64,000 nucleotides of DNA from Rhynchopus euleeides (Eukaryota; Euglenozoa; Diplonemea; Diplonemida; Diplonemidae). Under the pieces are notes generated by a model. That model was not told the DNA's origin. It saw only the letters and a list, made by a program, of their open reading frames with translations, and made no database searches. The stretch's first letter is position 1, and every line of letters starts with the position of its first letter. Made by a program: the position numbers and the translations under genes. Shown one piece after another: positions 23,851 through 33,400 of the stretch. The stretch covers positions 124,001 to 188,000 of the forward strand of contig OY723295.1 of the NCBI GenBank assembly GCA_963210315.1, given 5' to 3'.

Positions 23851-24686
23851 TTTCCTTCGCACAAGGGGTTGACTAGTGTTGCAGGCGGTGGAGTCATAGA
23901 CAGCACTGCCTTTTGCTTTCACCATTGGCCCTTTCTCTACTTTTTCGGTGCACAACAGAGACCTCTCTTTGTGTCGATGCGTTGCGGCTACAAACAAACC
24001 AACAAGCCCCTCCATCACTACAAAGAGCAGTTTTCTGAACCCTAGCGTTGTCCCAGCTAGCTTGTGTTTCCCTTTTGGGCTTTTTCTTTGAGTTTTTCTT
24101 TACTCGATCGTTTCCTGTGACACTCTGTGTTTCAGCATTCATTGCAATGTGTAATGTGCAACTTCCACTTCAGGTTCCTTGCACATAACACAAAAGCGGT
24201 TGGCGGCTATCAACCATATGCTATTGAAGCAACCAAGCCCCCCGTTTTTGGAGTTATGTACGAGCAATCTGTCACCAGTGTGGTCCTCGCTGGCTAAGTG
24301 GATGTCCAGAGGCTGAGCCATTTTTGGCGTGTCGTTTGATGTGTGTGATCTTTTCATGTGTGTTTCTTTCACTTTCTTCTTTTCGTTTCTTGTCTTGCTT
24401 GTCTCTTGTACCTTGTATTCTGTACCAACTAGCCCAGACAAACAACAGCTGCAAAGATTCTCGGTCCGGAAGAACTCAAAAAGCGCCCTATCACTTCACA
24501 GCTACAACCGCTCTGATGAATTTCCTTTTGTTTGTTGCGTTGACGCTTCTACACCGCTTCTACACACAAAACCCTGAACTGATCACACCCTGAGCCTGAT
24601 GAAGGGTGGGGTTAGTGTATAGAGCACGTTTGGTTGCAGCTGTGGTGGGGCGCTTTCCGCTCACACGAGTGTGCTTAAAAAAAAAA
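23851..24686. other. AT-richer, host-like stretch containing the longest D copy
   Basis: About 836 bp clearly less GC-rich than the retrotransposons. Positions 24104-24487 hold the longest D copy (plus sense, ending ggaagaactc); the remainder is single-copy in this window. No ORF with a recognisable domain was found. A run of ten A at 24677-24686 ends it, immediately before the 5' leader of B2. It may be ancestral target DNA or a longer poly(A)-tailed retroposed transcript of which the other D pieces are short derivatives. Confidence 0.5.
24104..24487 (+). repeat. Longest copy of the D sequence
   Basis: Plus-sense D. Parts recur at 1557-1833 (reverse), 23741-23841, 46742-46873, 48610-48771 (reverse), 62007-62138 and 62982-63143. 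The 3' boundary is the same (ggaagaactc followed by A) in the three tailed copies, while the 5' end varies, as expected for 5'-truncated retroposition of one RNA. Its identity is unknown: no rRNA, tRNA or protein match is apparent to me. Confidence 0.7.
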
Positions 24687-25068
24687 CCAACGATTTCTTA
24701 AGCTACAGTTTCTGTACTTCATTGGGTTTGGTTGGGTCCCCCCCCTCCCTCCCTTGGGCATCCCCCATCCCACCCCTTCCCTCACCCTTTTCCCCTTTCC
24801 AATCTTCTTGACCTTGTGGGCGGGCGGAGCCGGGAGGGCAGGTTGGGCCTTAGAGTTACTTCCTCAACAACAACCCACTCCCCCTTGGGCCACTTGTCCC
24901 TTGGGCTCTGTTCCCCACCATCCATCCCCCTCCACTCCCCCAACCCCCAACCCCACGAGCACGAGCGATGGTAGGGCGAGAGCCGCCCAGGCGATGGCAG
25001 GCCCCGATGGTGGCGACGCTGGCGGTGGTGGCGCTCGCGGTGCTGACGACAGCACCGCTGGAGCAGAG

Positions 25069-25640
25069 GCAGCCCGGGTCGCCCCCGGTAGCAGGCGAGC
25101 GCGGGCTGGCCGCCCCTGATGAGGGGCGTGTCAGGCGAGAGGAGCAGGGGCCTCATGCGAGGCCTCTGCTGACACCCTGCCTGCAAGGCAGGGGAGCGCG
25201 TCGGCCTCACCCGCCGGCAAAGCGCCCCTCTCGTGGGATAGCAGTGGCGGCGGCGAGCCCACCACGTCCCCCCAACATGCTGCAAGCGGCGGTTCCGCTA
25301 ACGGTGAAGCCGCCGGGCCGTGTCCCAGCCCACCGACAGCAGCGGAAGGGGTGGCAGCCCGGGTCGCCACCGGTAGCAGGAGAGCGCGGGCTGGCCGCCC
25401 CTGACGAGGGGCGTGTCAGGCGAGAGGAGCAGGGGCCTCATGCGAGGCCTCTGCTAACACCCTGCCTGCACGGCAGGGGAGCGCGTCGGCCTCACCCGCC
25501 GGCAAGGCGCCCCTCTCGCGGGATAGCAGTGGCGGCGGCGCGCCCACCACGTCCCCCCAACATGCTGCAAGCGGCGGTTCCGCTAACGGTGAAGCCGCCG
25601 GGCCTCGCCCCAGCCCACCGACAGCAGCAGAAAGGGTCGC
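25069..25640 (+). repeat. 285-bp tandem duplication in the B N-terminal coding region
   Basis: Two nearly identical units begin at 25069 and 25354 (285 bp, 95 codons) and keep the frame. Each contains QPGSPPVAGERG and a stretch rich in Arg and Pro. The high identity indicates a recent duplication or ongoing homogenisation. Confidence 0.88.
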
Positions 25641-28600
25641 CCCCTGTCCCCGCGAGTTGGCTCGGCCAGGTCCCCCGAGGATCCAGGCCGACGGTATCGC
25701 TGCCCGCACTGCGGGTGTCTCTCCCCTCCCCCCTTGGGGGCCCCTCGGGTGGATCGGGTGGTGGGTGGAATGGGAGCTGGGCCCCCCCCCCTTTGGGTGG
25801 TGGCTGGGTGGTGGCAGGGAGGAGGTCAGGGGGGAGGGGTGGTGGTGGACAGACGTCTGTTGTTGATCCCAAGCCGACCCTCACTGATCTGAAGGACTTC
25901 ATCTGCACCTGTGATGTCGACAACTCGGTGAACGTGACTGGTGCGAAAGCGACATTTGACAAGTGCGTGGCAAAGCCGTGTGGTGACGGTCAGGCCTGCA
26001 AGGACCCCAACAGGAAGTACTCGCGTAGGAACGACGCCATCTGCGCCTGCGACAAGGACCCGAGCCTGACCAGCACCGGTGCATCAACGACTTTATCGAA
26101 GAATGCGTGCGGGTCCAAACAGTCCAAGCGGGGTGGGGACGGACAGACGTGTGTTGACCCCAAGCCGACCCTCACGGATCTGAAGGACTCCTTCTGCGCC
26201 TGTAATGGGGACGGCGTGCGACGCTACAGCGGAGGCAACAACAACGACTCCATCACCGATCCGGGTGGAGTGCAGCAGTCCCCCGGGGCGCCCTCGGACA
26301 CCCGGACCGGAAGTGGGTTCGACAACCGCAACAGCTACAACATCGGCAGCTTCGAGGGCAACACTCTGCTGGTGCTGGCCCTCTGGGTGGCGGATGGACT
26401 GTTGCGGGCGGCGGGGTGGGCAGCGACAGGGCCCCACACGCGCTGGCCATGGGTGGAGGCGGCCCCGCAGGCCGCTTGGGGAGCGCTGCTGAGGGCCAGG
26501 TGGGAGGCCCAGGGGCCAACGTGGGAGGGTATATGGGGTCCGGGGGCACTGCTGATGGGAGCTGGATGGCTGGCCGCTCAGGCGGTGGTGCGAGAGGTGG
26601 TCCGAGCGGGGAGCAAGCTAGGGCCCTGGCCCAGGTGCCGACACCTCGGGCTGCCTCCAGCAGTGAAAGAGGCGTGGGCCCTCTGGGGGGCTGCAGCCAC
26701 CGCGCCGGGTGGCTGGGGCGGCGCCTTAGAGACAGGGGCGGTGGTATTGTGCGCTGTGTGGCTGTGCAGTCGACGAGCGGCGCGCGGATTCTGGGGTAGA
26801 CAGCGGCCGGGCGCCGTGCAGCTCTCCTCCTGGGCGATATGGGCAGCCACAGGAGGTCTGGCAGGGGGCACGGATCTCGTGGGCACGGTGCAGACAGCCG
26901 TAGAGGGGTGCGCCGGATGGTTCGAGGAGGCGGCGCCCCAAGCGACGGTGGTGGCCACACAGGGGCTGGCGGGATTGTGCGTCGCTCTGTGGGTGCTGAC
27001 GGCAGGCTTTGCATGGCGGGGGTGCCTCAGACGGAGACGGGTAGTGGCGCGCAGGTGGACATGGCCGGCCCGACGGTGCAGTCGATGGGTCAGCCGCCGC
27101 CGTCACCTGGACCCCCTGGTGCCTTCCACTGTGTGTCGGTCTCGTCTTCGCAACGAACGAGGGCGAGCTGCGCTGAGGCTGGAGCTGCAGGCGAACAGCC
27201 TACGAGCATGGAGCGGCGACAGGGGTTGGTGGGCCATGCTCCTGCTGCTGATAGGGGCCTCCAGCGGGGGCGCGCCGTGGGCGGTGATCGGGACGCTTGC
27301 CCTCGCGGCGGGCACGTCGGCGGGATGGGCGGCTCGCAGCGCGGGGGGTGTTTGGGAGGCTGAGGCGACAGAGCTGGTCGTCCGAGACATGTGGCGCGTC
27401 TTGCGGAAGGATGCACACGCCCACATGCTGCTGGCGGAGGGAGTGACGGGAAGCAAGGAGGGTGTGGTGCTGGGCCCACGGGCAATGCAGGGGGGCGACC
27501 ACGACATGGTCGATGAGGATGCCTGGGGCGGTGTGGACGAGTTGTTGGAGGGGTACGGAGCCAAGAGATGCCCCAACGCGGCGACCAGGGACTGTCTCTT
27601 CGTGGCCCTCCACGGACCCACCCACCCAGGGCCCCTGGACATCGCCCGCATGCGGCAAGAGCTGGCAGCGAGGGCAGGGTCGGAGTCTGTGAAGCCCCAG
27701 CTGTCCAGGCTGCTGAAGTCGGCTGGCCAGGCAGAGCGTTACCGCGATGGGCTGGCGAAGACGGCGCGGGGAGACCACCTCGCTCTGCACCTCGCGGCCG
27801 GGGCATGGGACACGGTGATTGTGGTGGTGTCGGGCGGACCACACCCGCTGATTCGCGTCGACCCCCCGCGGTTGAAGAAGGGCCAAGAGACGCAGCGCAC
27901 CAGAGTGATCGCTTTTGCGAGCGACCACTACGAGGCGGTCACTCTGGGGCACGCGCAGGCACAGAAGATGCGCGACGCGGCGGTGCATGCGCTACTCGGC
28001 CCCGACTCGTGGAGCACCGCCGCCCCCGAATGCCCGGCGGAGGTGCCGGATAGTACGCCGATCCCGCTAGGCGTCGCGCCGGAGCTGCTGTTCTGCCCGA
28101 TGACGGCCTGCGCTGGGTCGGCGCTCCGCCGACACAAGCCCTTCTCCTCGAAGGCCTCCCTCCGCGAGCATGTGAGCGATCATGTGAAACGCGGGGAGGA
28201 GTTGCCGCCGGGGGCTCTACGCGTGGTGGGCATGAGGCAGTGCGTCATCTGTGCCAAGGTGATGTCGGCGCAGGCGCAAGACACGTGCCTGCAGTGCAGG
28301 AAGCGGGTGCAACCTCGGGACGTCCCCGCCAGGCGCGAGAGGGTGGGCCAGGAGCTAACGGACGAAGGGCGACTCCCCTCCCTGGAGGAGATCCACACGG
28401 CGCGGGTGGCGGTGTCGCTGTCGGTGCCTGAGGCAGTGTTGAGGCCGGCCGCGGAGGTGCTCGTGCAGGCCCTCTGGGATGTGGCGGCGGACAAAACGAG
28501 GGTGACGGCATGGCTGCGGCTCTTCCTGGTGCCGAAGGTCCTCCTCCGGTCGTACAGAGGGGGGAAGGCCAAGCAGAAGAAGGCTCGGGCGGCGCGTCTC

Positions 28601-28923
28601 GAGGCCATCACCCTCTGGCGGGCGGGCAAGGTGTCGGAGCTGTGGAGATGTGCGAGTGCGAGCGGCCAGGGGGCCCCTCGTGAAGTGCAGAGCCCCCCGA
28701 CATGGGAGGAACGGGAACGCGCGGTGGTGCAGGCCGCGCGACAGGGTCGCCTCTCAACGGCGATGGCGAGGACGCGGAGTGCGGGCCTGGCACCGGCCTC
28801 CGACGCGACCCTCGCGACGTTGCGCGCGCTCCACCCCGCTGCCGAGCCGCCGACCATCGCCAAGGAGCGGAGGACAGAGCCCGCGGACGCCTCTCCCACC
28901 GATGTCTTCAAGGCGCTTCGGGG

Positions 28924-29387
28924 CCTCCCGAAGGGGACGGGGGCCGGACCGTCGGGCCTTCGAGCTGATCACTTGCGCGCGCTGACGCAGGTGGAAGGGG
29001 TAGATGTGCTGCAGGCCTTGACGGCCGTCGTCAACATCCTGCGTCGAGGGGAAGCACCACCGGAGATTGCGCGCCACCTGGCAGGAGCGTCGCTGGTTGC
29101 GCTGCCAAAGCCCACAGGCGGGGTGCGCCCCATTGCGGTGGGGGAGACTCTGCGGCGGCTGGTGGCGAAGACGCTGGTGGCTGAGGTGCGCGAGAAGGTG
29201 GGGAAGCTGCTGCTGAAGGGCAAGCAGGTGGGTGTCGCTGTCGATGGGGGCCTGGACGCCGCTACAGCGGTGGTGCGGGACTACGCCAGCCGCCACAAGG
29301 GCACTGATCGCATTCTCGTCAAGATTGACTACGAGAACGCGTTCAACACTGTGAATCGACAGGCGTTCCTGGACGCAGTGCGGAGTG
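28924..29387. repeat. 464-bp inverted repeat with 23277-23740
   Basis: The RT segment from the LPKGTGAG codons to just after the DAVRS codons is present in inverted orientation at 23277-23740, with boundaries that coincide with the B4/D junction on one side and the B2 deletion junction on the other. Confidence 0.85.
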
Positions 29388-29390
29388 GTT

Positions 29391-29556
29391 GGTGGCTGCG
29401 GTGGCGGTGAGGGAGTGGCACGCTGCGCGTGGGACGCAGAACGCGTGGAGCGTGCCGACGGCGAAGGCGGCGGCCCGAAGCCTTCGGGACACCGTCACGA
29501 AGATGTGGGAGTGTGACGGGGCGCGGAAGGGCGCGAAGGGGAAGACGAGGGGATGA
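29391..29556 (+). pseudogene. C-terminal 55 codons of B2
   Basis: In the frame that starts at 29392 this encodes the end of the B C-terminal domain (VAAVAVREWH...) and a basic tail to TGA at 29554-29556. The first 30 bp (29391-29420) are also present reversed at 19274-19303, the left end of B4. Together with B4 it gives the C-terminus of the family-B protein, which has the same arrangement (W..LF then a basic helix-like tail) as A and C. Confidence 0.78.
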
Positions 29557-30146
29557 AGCCCGTGAGGGCAGGTCATCATCCCCAGGAGGGCCGGCTCCTG
29601 ACTCCGGCCACTATACCCCCCCCCCCCTCCCAGCAGAAATGTGTGCAGACAAGACACCAGGAGTGTGACCCCCTCAGTTAGGTGGTCGCGACCCCGAGAA
29701 CAACAACAACACCCCCTCCCCTCCCCCTTGATCTTATCAGTCACTCCCACCCCCCCCCCCCCTTTCCATCCGTCCCTCACTCTACCTATCCCCCCCCCCC
29801 TTTCCTCAACACCCCCGCCCCTCCCTTGACGTTTGTGCATTCCACCATTCCATTACCCCTTACACTAGATTCCGCAACAACTGTCCGGATTGCCTCGACC
29901 GCCACTTAACCCAACAAAACAGCCACTCAGGCACGTTACGGCACCGAGAATCCAGGTCATTTGTACAGTATAGATCATTGTGCATGTCTAAACCCCTCCC
30001 AACGGTCCCCACACGCGGTTCGACGGGTCGGCGAGAGCACCTGCCCTCCGAGACCCGCCGGAGACACGCGCTTTAACTCCCTCCACCCCTTTCTTGTGTT
30101 TCTCCGAGCAGGTCCGACCTGTCTCCGACCCCTCTTCGGTCCCCAC
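29557..30146 (+). other. B2 3'UTR, first part
   Basis: Non-coding, C-rich 3'UTR matching positions 54-720 of B1 and 63166-63600. It ends where A4 is inserted. TSD copies ttcggtcccc lie at 30135-30144 and 47584-47593, with about two extra bases at the left junction. Confidence 0.8.
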
Positions 30147-30333
30147 GACGATGTCCTGACCCGGTGGCTGACCGCGAGGGAGCACGCGCTTCCGGGAGTC
30201 ACCACCGCGAAGCAGCAGAGCGTGCTGGAGATGCCGGACGTGCAGGACTTCCGGTTCACCCCCGGGAACTGCTTCTTCGACGCCCTCACGCTCCTCCTCG
30301 GCGAGGCCGGCGCGACTGCAGACGGCCTGCGGC

Positions 30334-30335
<2 letters not shown>
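30147..30335 (+). mobile_element. Family-A copy A4, part 1 (5'-truncated OTU segment)
   Basis: This piece corresponds to A1 17101-17289, coding from the acidic/Pro linker into the C-terminal OTU domain (GNCFFDAL). It is the truncated 5' end of A4, inserted in the B2 3'UTR, and continues at 36272 and 46325. A poly(T)-led minus-strand insertion interrupts it here; about 27 bp of A4 are missing at that interruption instead of a TSD. Confidence 0.82.
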
Positions 30336-30390
<55 letters not shown>

Positions 30391-30454
30391 CTCTCTCATG
30401 CACGCGTGCTGGGCTCAACGGCCTGTACTCTCCCATCCGCCACCCAACCACCCA
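30336..30454 (-). mobile_element. Poly(T) of 55 and short minus-strand family-B 3' end
   Basis: Fifty-five T (30336-30390) are the poly(A) tail of a minus-strand insertion. The following 64 bp (30391-30454) match the family-B 3'UTR near its shared end, then stop at another T run of 12 belonging to A2. This is either a B insertion into which A2 later inserted or a template-switch product. Confidence 0.75.
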
Positions 30455-33400
30455 TTTTTTTTTTTTCTCTCATGCGCTCTCTGGGCACAATGGCCTGTGT
30501 CTCATCCCATCCACCACCAAACCTCCCAGGCACAACGAGACAAGGTCTTGACACACATCCTCACTTCCCCAGACCCCGACCGCCCTCTTCCATCCCATGA
30601 CCCAGTCCGAAGGCAAATAAGCGTGAAAGGTAATGCAGAAGGACAAGAATAGCAGTGACGGTGGATCCAGGGAGCCAAATTTCCTGGATTACTGGTGCCA
30701 TGGTGCTCATGGGGGCCAAAACCAGGGCGATCTCCTGTAGGGATGGCACTTTGACGAGGCTCCCTGGGTCCGCCTATCGGGGGCGCCAAAACGGGCAACG
30801 ACGGGGGTAAAAAGGGATGAGGCGGGAGGGCACCTGGAGGGGGGACCCGTGACCTGGCAGAGAAGGTAACGAAACGCGGGGCAGAGGGGCATGCAGTGAC
30901 GGCGGTGGGTCCTGTGAGTTGGGATGCCTATTCCCTGGTGCTGTGGTGCTCACAGGGCCGGGGACAGGGGGTCTCGTTGAGGGACAACACTGAACTGACT
31001 CGTCGGGCCGACCGTGCCTGCCGCGAGGGGGAGTTGGGGGGGGAGGGGGGGGGGGGGGGACGGAGAAGGGGGTATTCACAGCACCTGTGTGTGCTCTACT
31101 GCACAAAGGCATCTGGTCTAGGGGGGGGGATCTACCTCTACTCAAAACTCTACTCTATACTCTACGTAGTCGAGCGGGGACCTGCTCCTTGCAGGTTCGA
31201 CCACTCTGGCCCTCACTGGGTGGCGGCGCCTGTCGCGCGCGGCGCGGCGCGGCGTGATCCCTGGGACGCTGTCCCCGCTGTCGCGCGACGCATGCCCGCT
31301 GCGGTGTACATCCTCGAGTTGAGGTTATTGTACAGCCTCTGCTCCTCTCTGTCTTGGAGGCGGACCTTGCAACGCCACGCATGCAGGGCTCGCCTCGCGG
31401 ACTTGAACTCCTCCTCCGGGGAGCCAGGCTCTGGGGTGAACAGGGCGTCCCATTCAGCCACCGTCTTGGGGACGTCGGCGTCGTCAGCTGGGGTGCCTTT
31501 GTCGGCAGCCGTCGCGCTGCGCTTCCTGTCCGGGGGAGAGGCTGACACGTCACGGTCGGCCTTCCGCTTGCCTGTGTGCTGCGACGCTGAGGGGGCTGGT
31601 GCGTTCTCGCTGGTGGAGCCGCCCTGCTGCGCGTCGGAGGTGGAGTCGGTGGAGGAGGTGGAGGAGGTGGAGGGCTGAGCGGTCGCGTTCGACGAGGGGG
31701 CTGGTGCTGTAGAAGCAGAGGGAGAGCCGCCCGAGGTCGTGTGTGCGTTACCGTCCGTCGCAGCCCCGTCGCCTCCTCGGTCCGGCGGACGGGTACATGT
31801 CTCTCCGTCCGACACACAGCCCGTGCACGCTAGGCGATTGCAGCCTATGCATTCCCAGTGGGGCGTTCGGGTGTCAAACGGCTGCTCACATCTGACACAC
31901 AGCACCGACAGTTCGGCTGTCCCCCCGTCTACTCGGACCATGTGGAGGCCAGCCTCTGCGCCTCGGCAGCCGGTGGAGACGAGGGGTACGGCCGGTGCGA
32001 GGCGGAGCACGAAGGACCGCACCTGCTCCGAGATGTGGAGTGGGCTGTAGTGCGATGTCTTGAACTTGACACCCGCGACAGGCCCGTACGGCTTCCTCAG
32101 GGGGCGGTATATCCGCGGTGCAGTGTCATCAGCGAGCACGACGATCGGGGAGCCCGTCGCCCGCGCGGCCCCCTGCAGCGTCAGCTCGTCGGCCCACGAC
32201 GCAACGTTCATGCTGCCGGACTCGCACATCTGCCGCGCCCACTCCTCGTAGGAGGGCTCCGCCCTGCTCCTCAGGTCAGCGTGGTCGCCGACCACCTTCA
32301 CGACGTACTGCCGCAGGCCGTCTGCAGTCGCGCCGGCCTCGCCGAGGAGGGACGTGAGGGCGTCGAAGAAGCAGTTCCCGGGGGTGAACCGGAAGTCCTG
32401 CACGTCCGGCATCTCCAGCACGCTCTGCTGCTTCGCGGTGGTGACTCCCGGAAGCGCGTGCTCCCTCGCGGTCAGCCACCGGGTCAGGACATCGTCCGCC
32501 GGCTCGGGGGCCGGCCCCGGGGGCGGCGGCGGGGGACCGGCGTCCTCGCTGTCGGTGCTGTCCTCGTCGTCATCCATCACCTCCTCCTGCACCACCGTCG
32601 TCGGCTCCGTGCGCCCGCACTGGCAGGGGTCCGTGACGTGCTCGACACAGTCAGGGCAGCTGGCTCTGAGGCAGTGTACACACCTGCCGTGGGTGTCCTG
32701 CGTGGAGAAGTCCGCTTCGCAGAACTGGCAGAACTCCGTCACGTCCTGCTCCCCCTCCGCCCGCTCAGTTCGCAGCCGCGGGCCCGCGCGGACGGTAGGC
32801 CGGGGCCCAGTCGTGCTCCCGCCCACCAACTCCTGCACGTCCGCCGGCAGGGTGAGCGCCTGGAAGCGGTCGCCTACTCCCCCGAGGGCGACCGCGGTGG
32901 CGATCGGCTTGCACCCGGGGTCGCACACTGTCGGCGCGCGGTAGTCGCGGAAGACGATGATGTGCCTCCGCAGCACGCACGCCGCCCCGCGAATGAGCAC
33001 GTCGTCGGCCCACGTCGCTTCGTCTCCCCCCTCGAAAGCGGACATGCGGCTGGCCCACGCCGCTGGGTCTGCCAGGAGCCCCGACAGTTCGGGGGAGGAT
33101 CGTACCCGGGCGACGGCCTGTCTGCGGAGTGGCCCTGCCTCCATCGGGGTCCCTGACGAGGCGAAGCCGTCCGCGAGGGCCACCAGCGCATCCGTGGGCA
33201 CCCCCCCCGCGCCACCTCCCCCCAGCTGCTGCACCTGGAACACCGCCGGCAGGAGGTTCCCCAAGCCCCCCATCAGCGAGGTGAAGGACACCCCTACACC
33301 GTTGTGGGCAGACCGCCATTCACGCACCAGGTCTTCCGGCGTCGGCGGCTCGCGGTCTACGGGTTTCTGGGCGGGACGCAGGGGCTCGTCTGAGGGAGGG

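Larger units (their letters stand above)
24968..29410 (+). pseudogene. Family-B polyprotein N-terminal half with RT truncated (B2)
   Basis: The ATG at 24968 starts a signal-peptide-like leader (basic start, hydrophobic residues about 14-28). Then come a 95-residue tandem repeat; a Cys-rich region with repeated DPKPTLTDLKD (about residues 297-415); several hydrophobic, Trp-rich segments (about 465-795); an OTU-like domain with Cys876 (RDCLF) and His987 (SDHYEAV); a C2H2 finger (CPMTAC...HVSDH) and a C4 finger; and the RT from LPKGTGAGPSG to just after motif A (KIDYENAFNTVN). A deletion then shifts the frame and the ORF stops at 29410. The correct-frame C-terminal remnant is 29391-29556. By comparison with B4, the intact protein would be about 2,850 residues. 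No RT catalytic DD box or endonuclease remains. Confidence 0.82.
24687..30146 (+). mobile_element. Family-B LINE copy B2, internally deleted; 3'UTR interrupted
   Basis: The leader ccaacgatttcttaagctac starts at 24687, just after ten A of the preceding sequence. A C-rich 5'UTR homologous to that of family A runs to the ATG at 24968. The ORF runs through the N-terminal half into the RT, then is joined at 29387-29391 to the last 55 codons, deleting about 4 kb. The 3'UTR begins at 29557 and is broken at about 30146 by insertion of A4; it resumes at 47584-47682 and again at 48772-48920. The B2 poly(A) end is not seen. Confidence 0.82.

Noticed and set aside
19042..24018. A 1,658-codon minus-strand ORF spanning B4
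   Set aside because: Only 19274-23740 is B coding sequence. The ORF enters antisense D/host-like DNA on one side and the A1 poly(A) and 3'UTR on the other, so the fusion protein is an artefact.
24510..24600. C/D-box snoRNA-like motifs (tgatga and ctga)
   Set aside because: The short boxes occur without a terminal stem or a recognisable guide segment; chance occurrence is likely.
31858..33156. 432-codon plus-strand ORF (also at 38652-39950, 50432-51730, 53918-55216 and reversed at 16441-17739)
   Set aside because: It is the antisense shadow of the family-A post-endonuclease region in GC-rich DNA; it has no domain and repeats only because A repeats.
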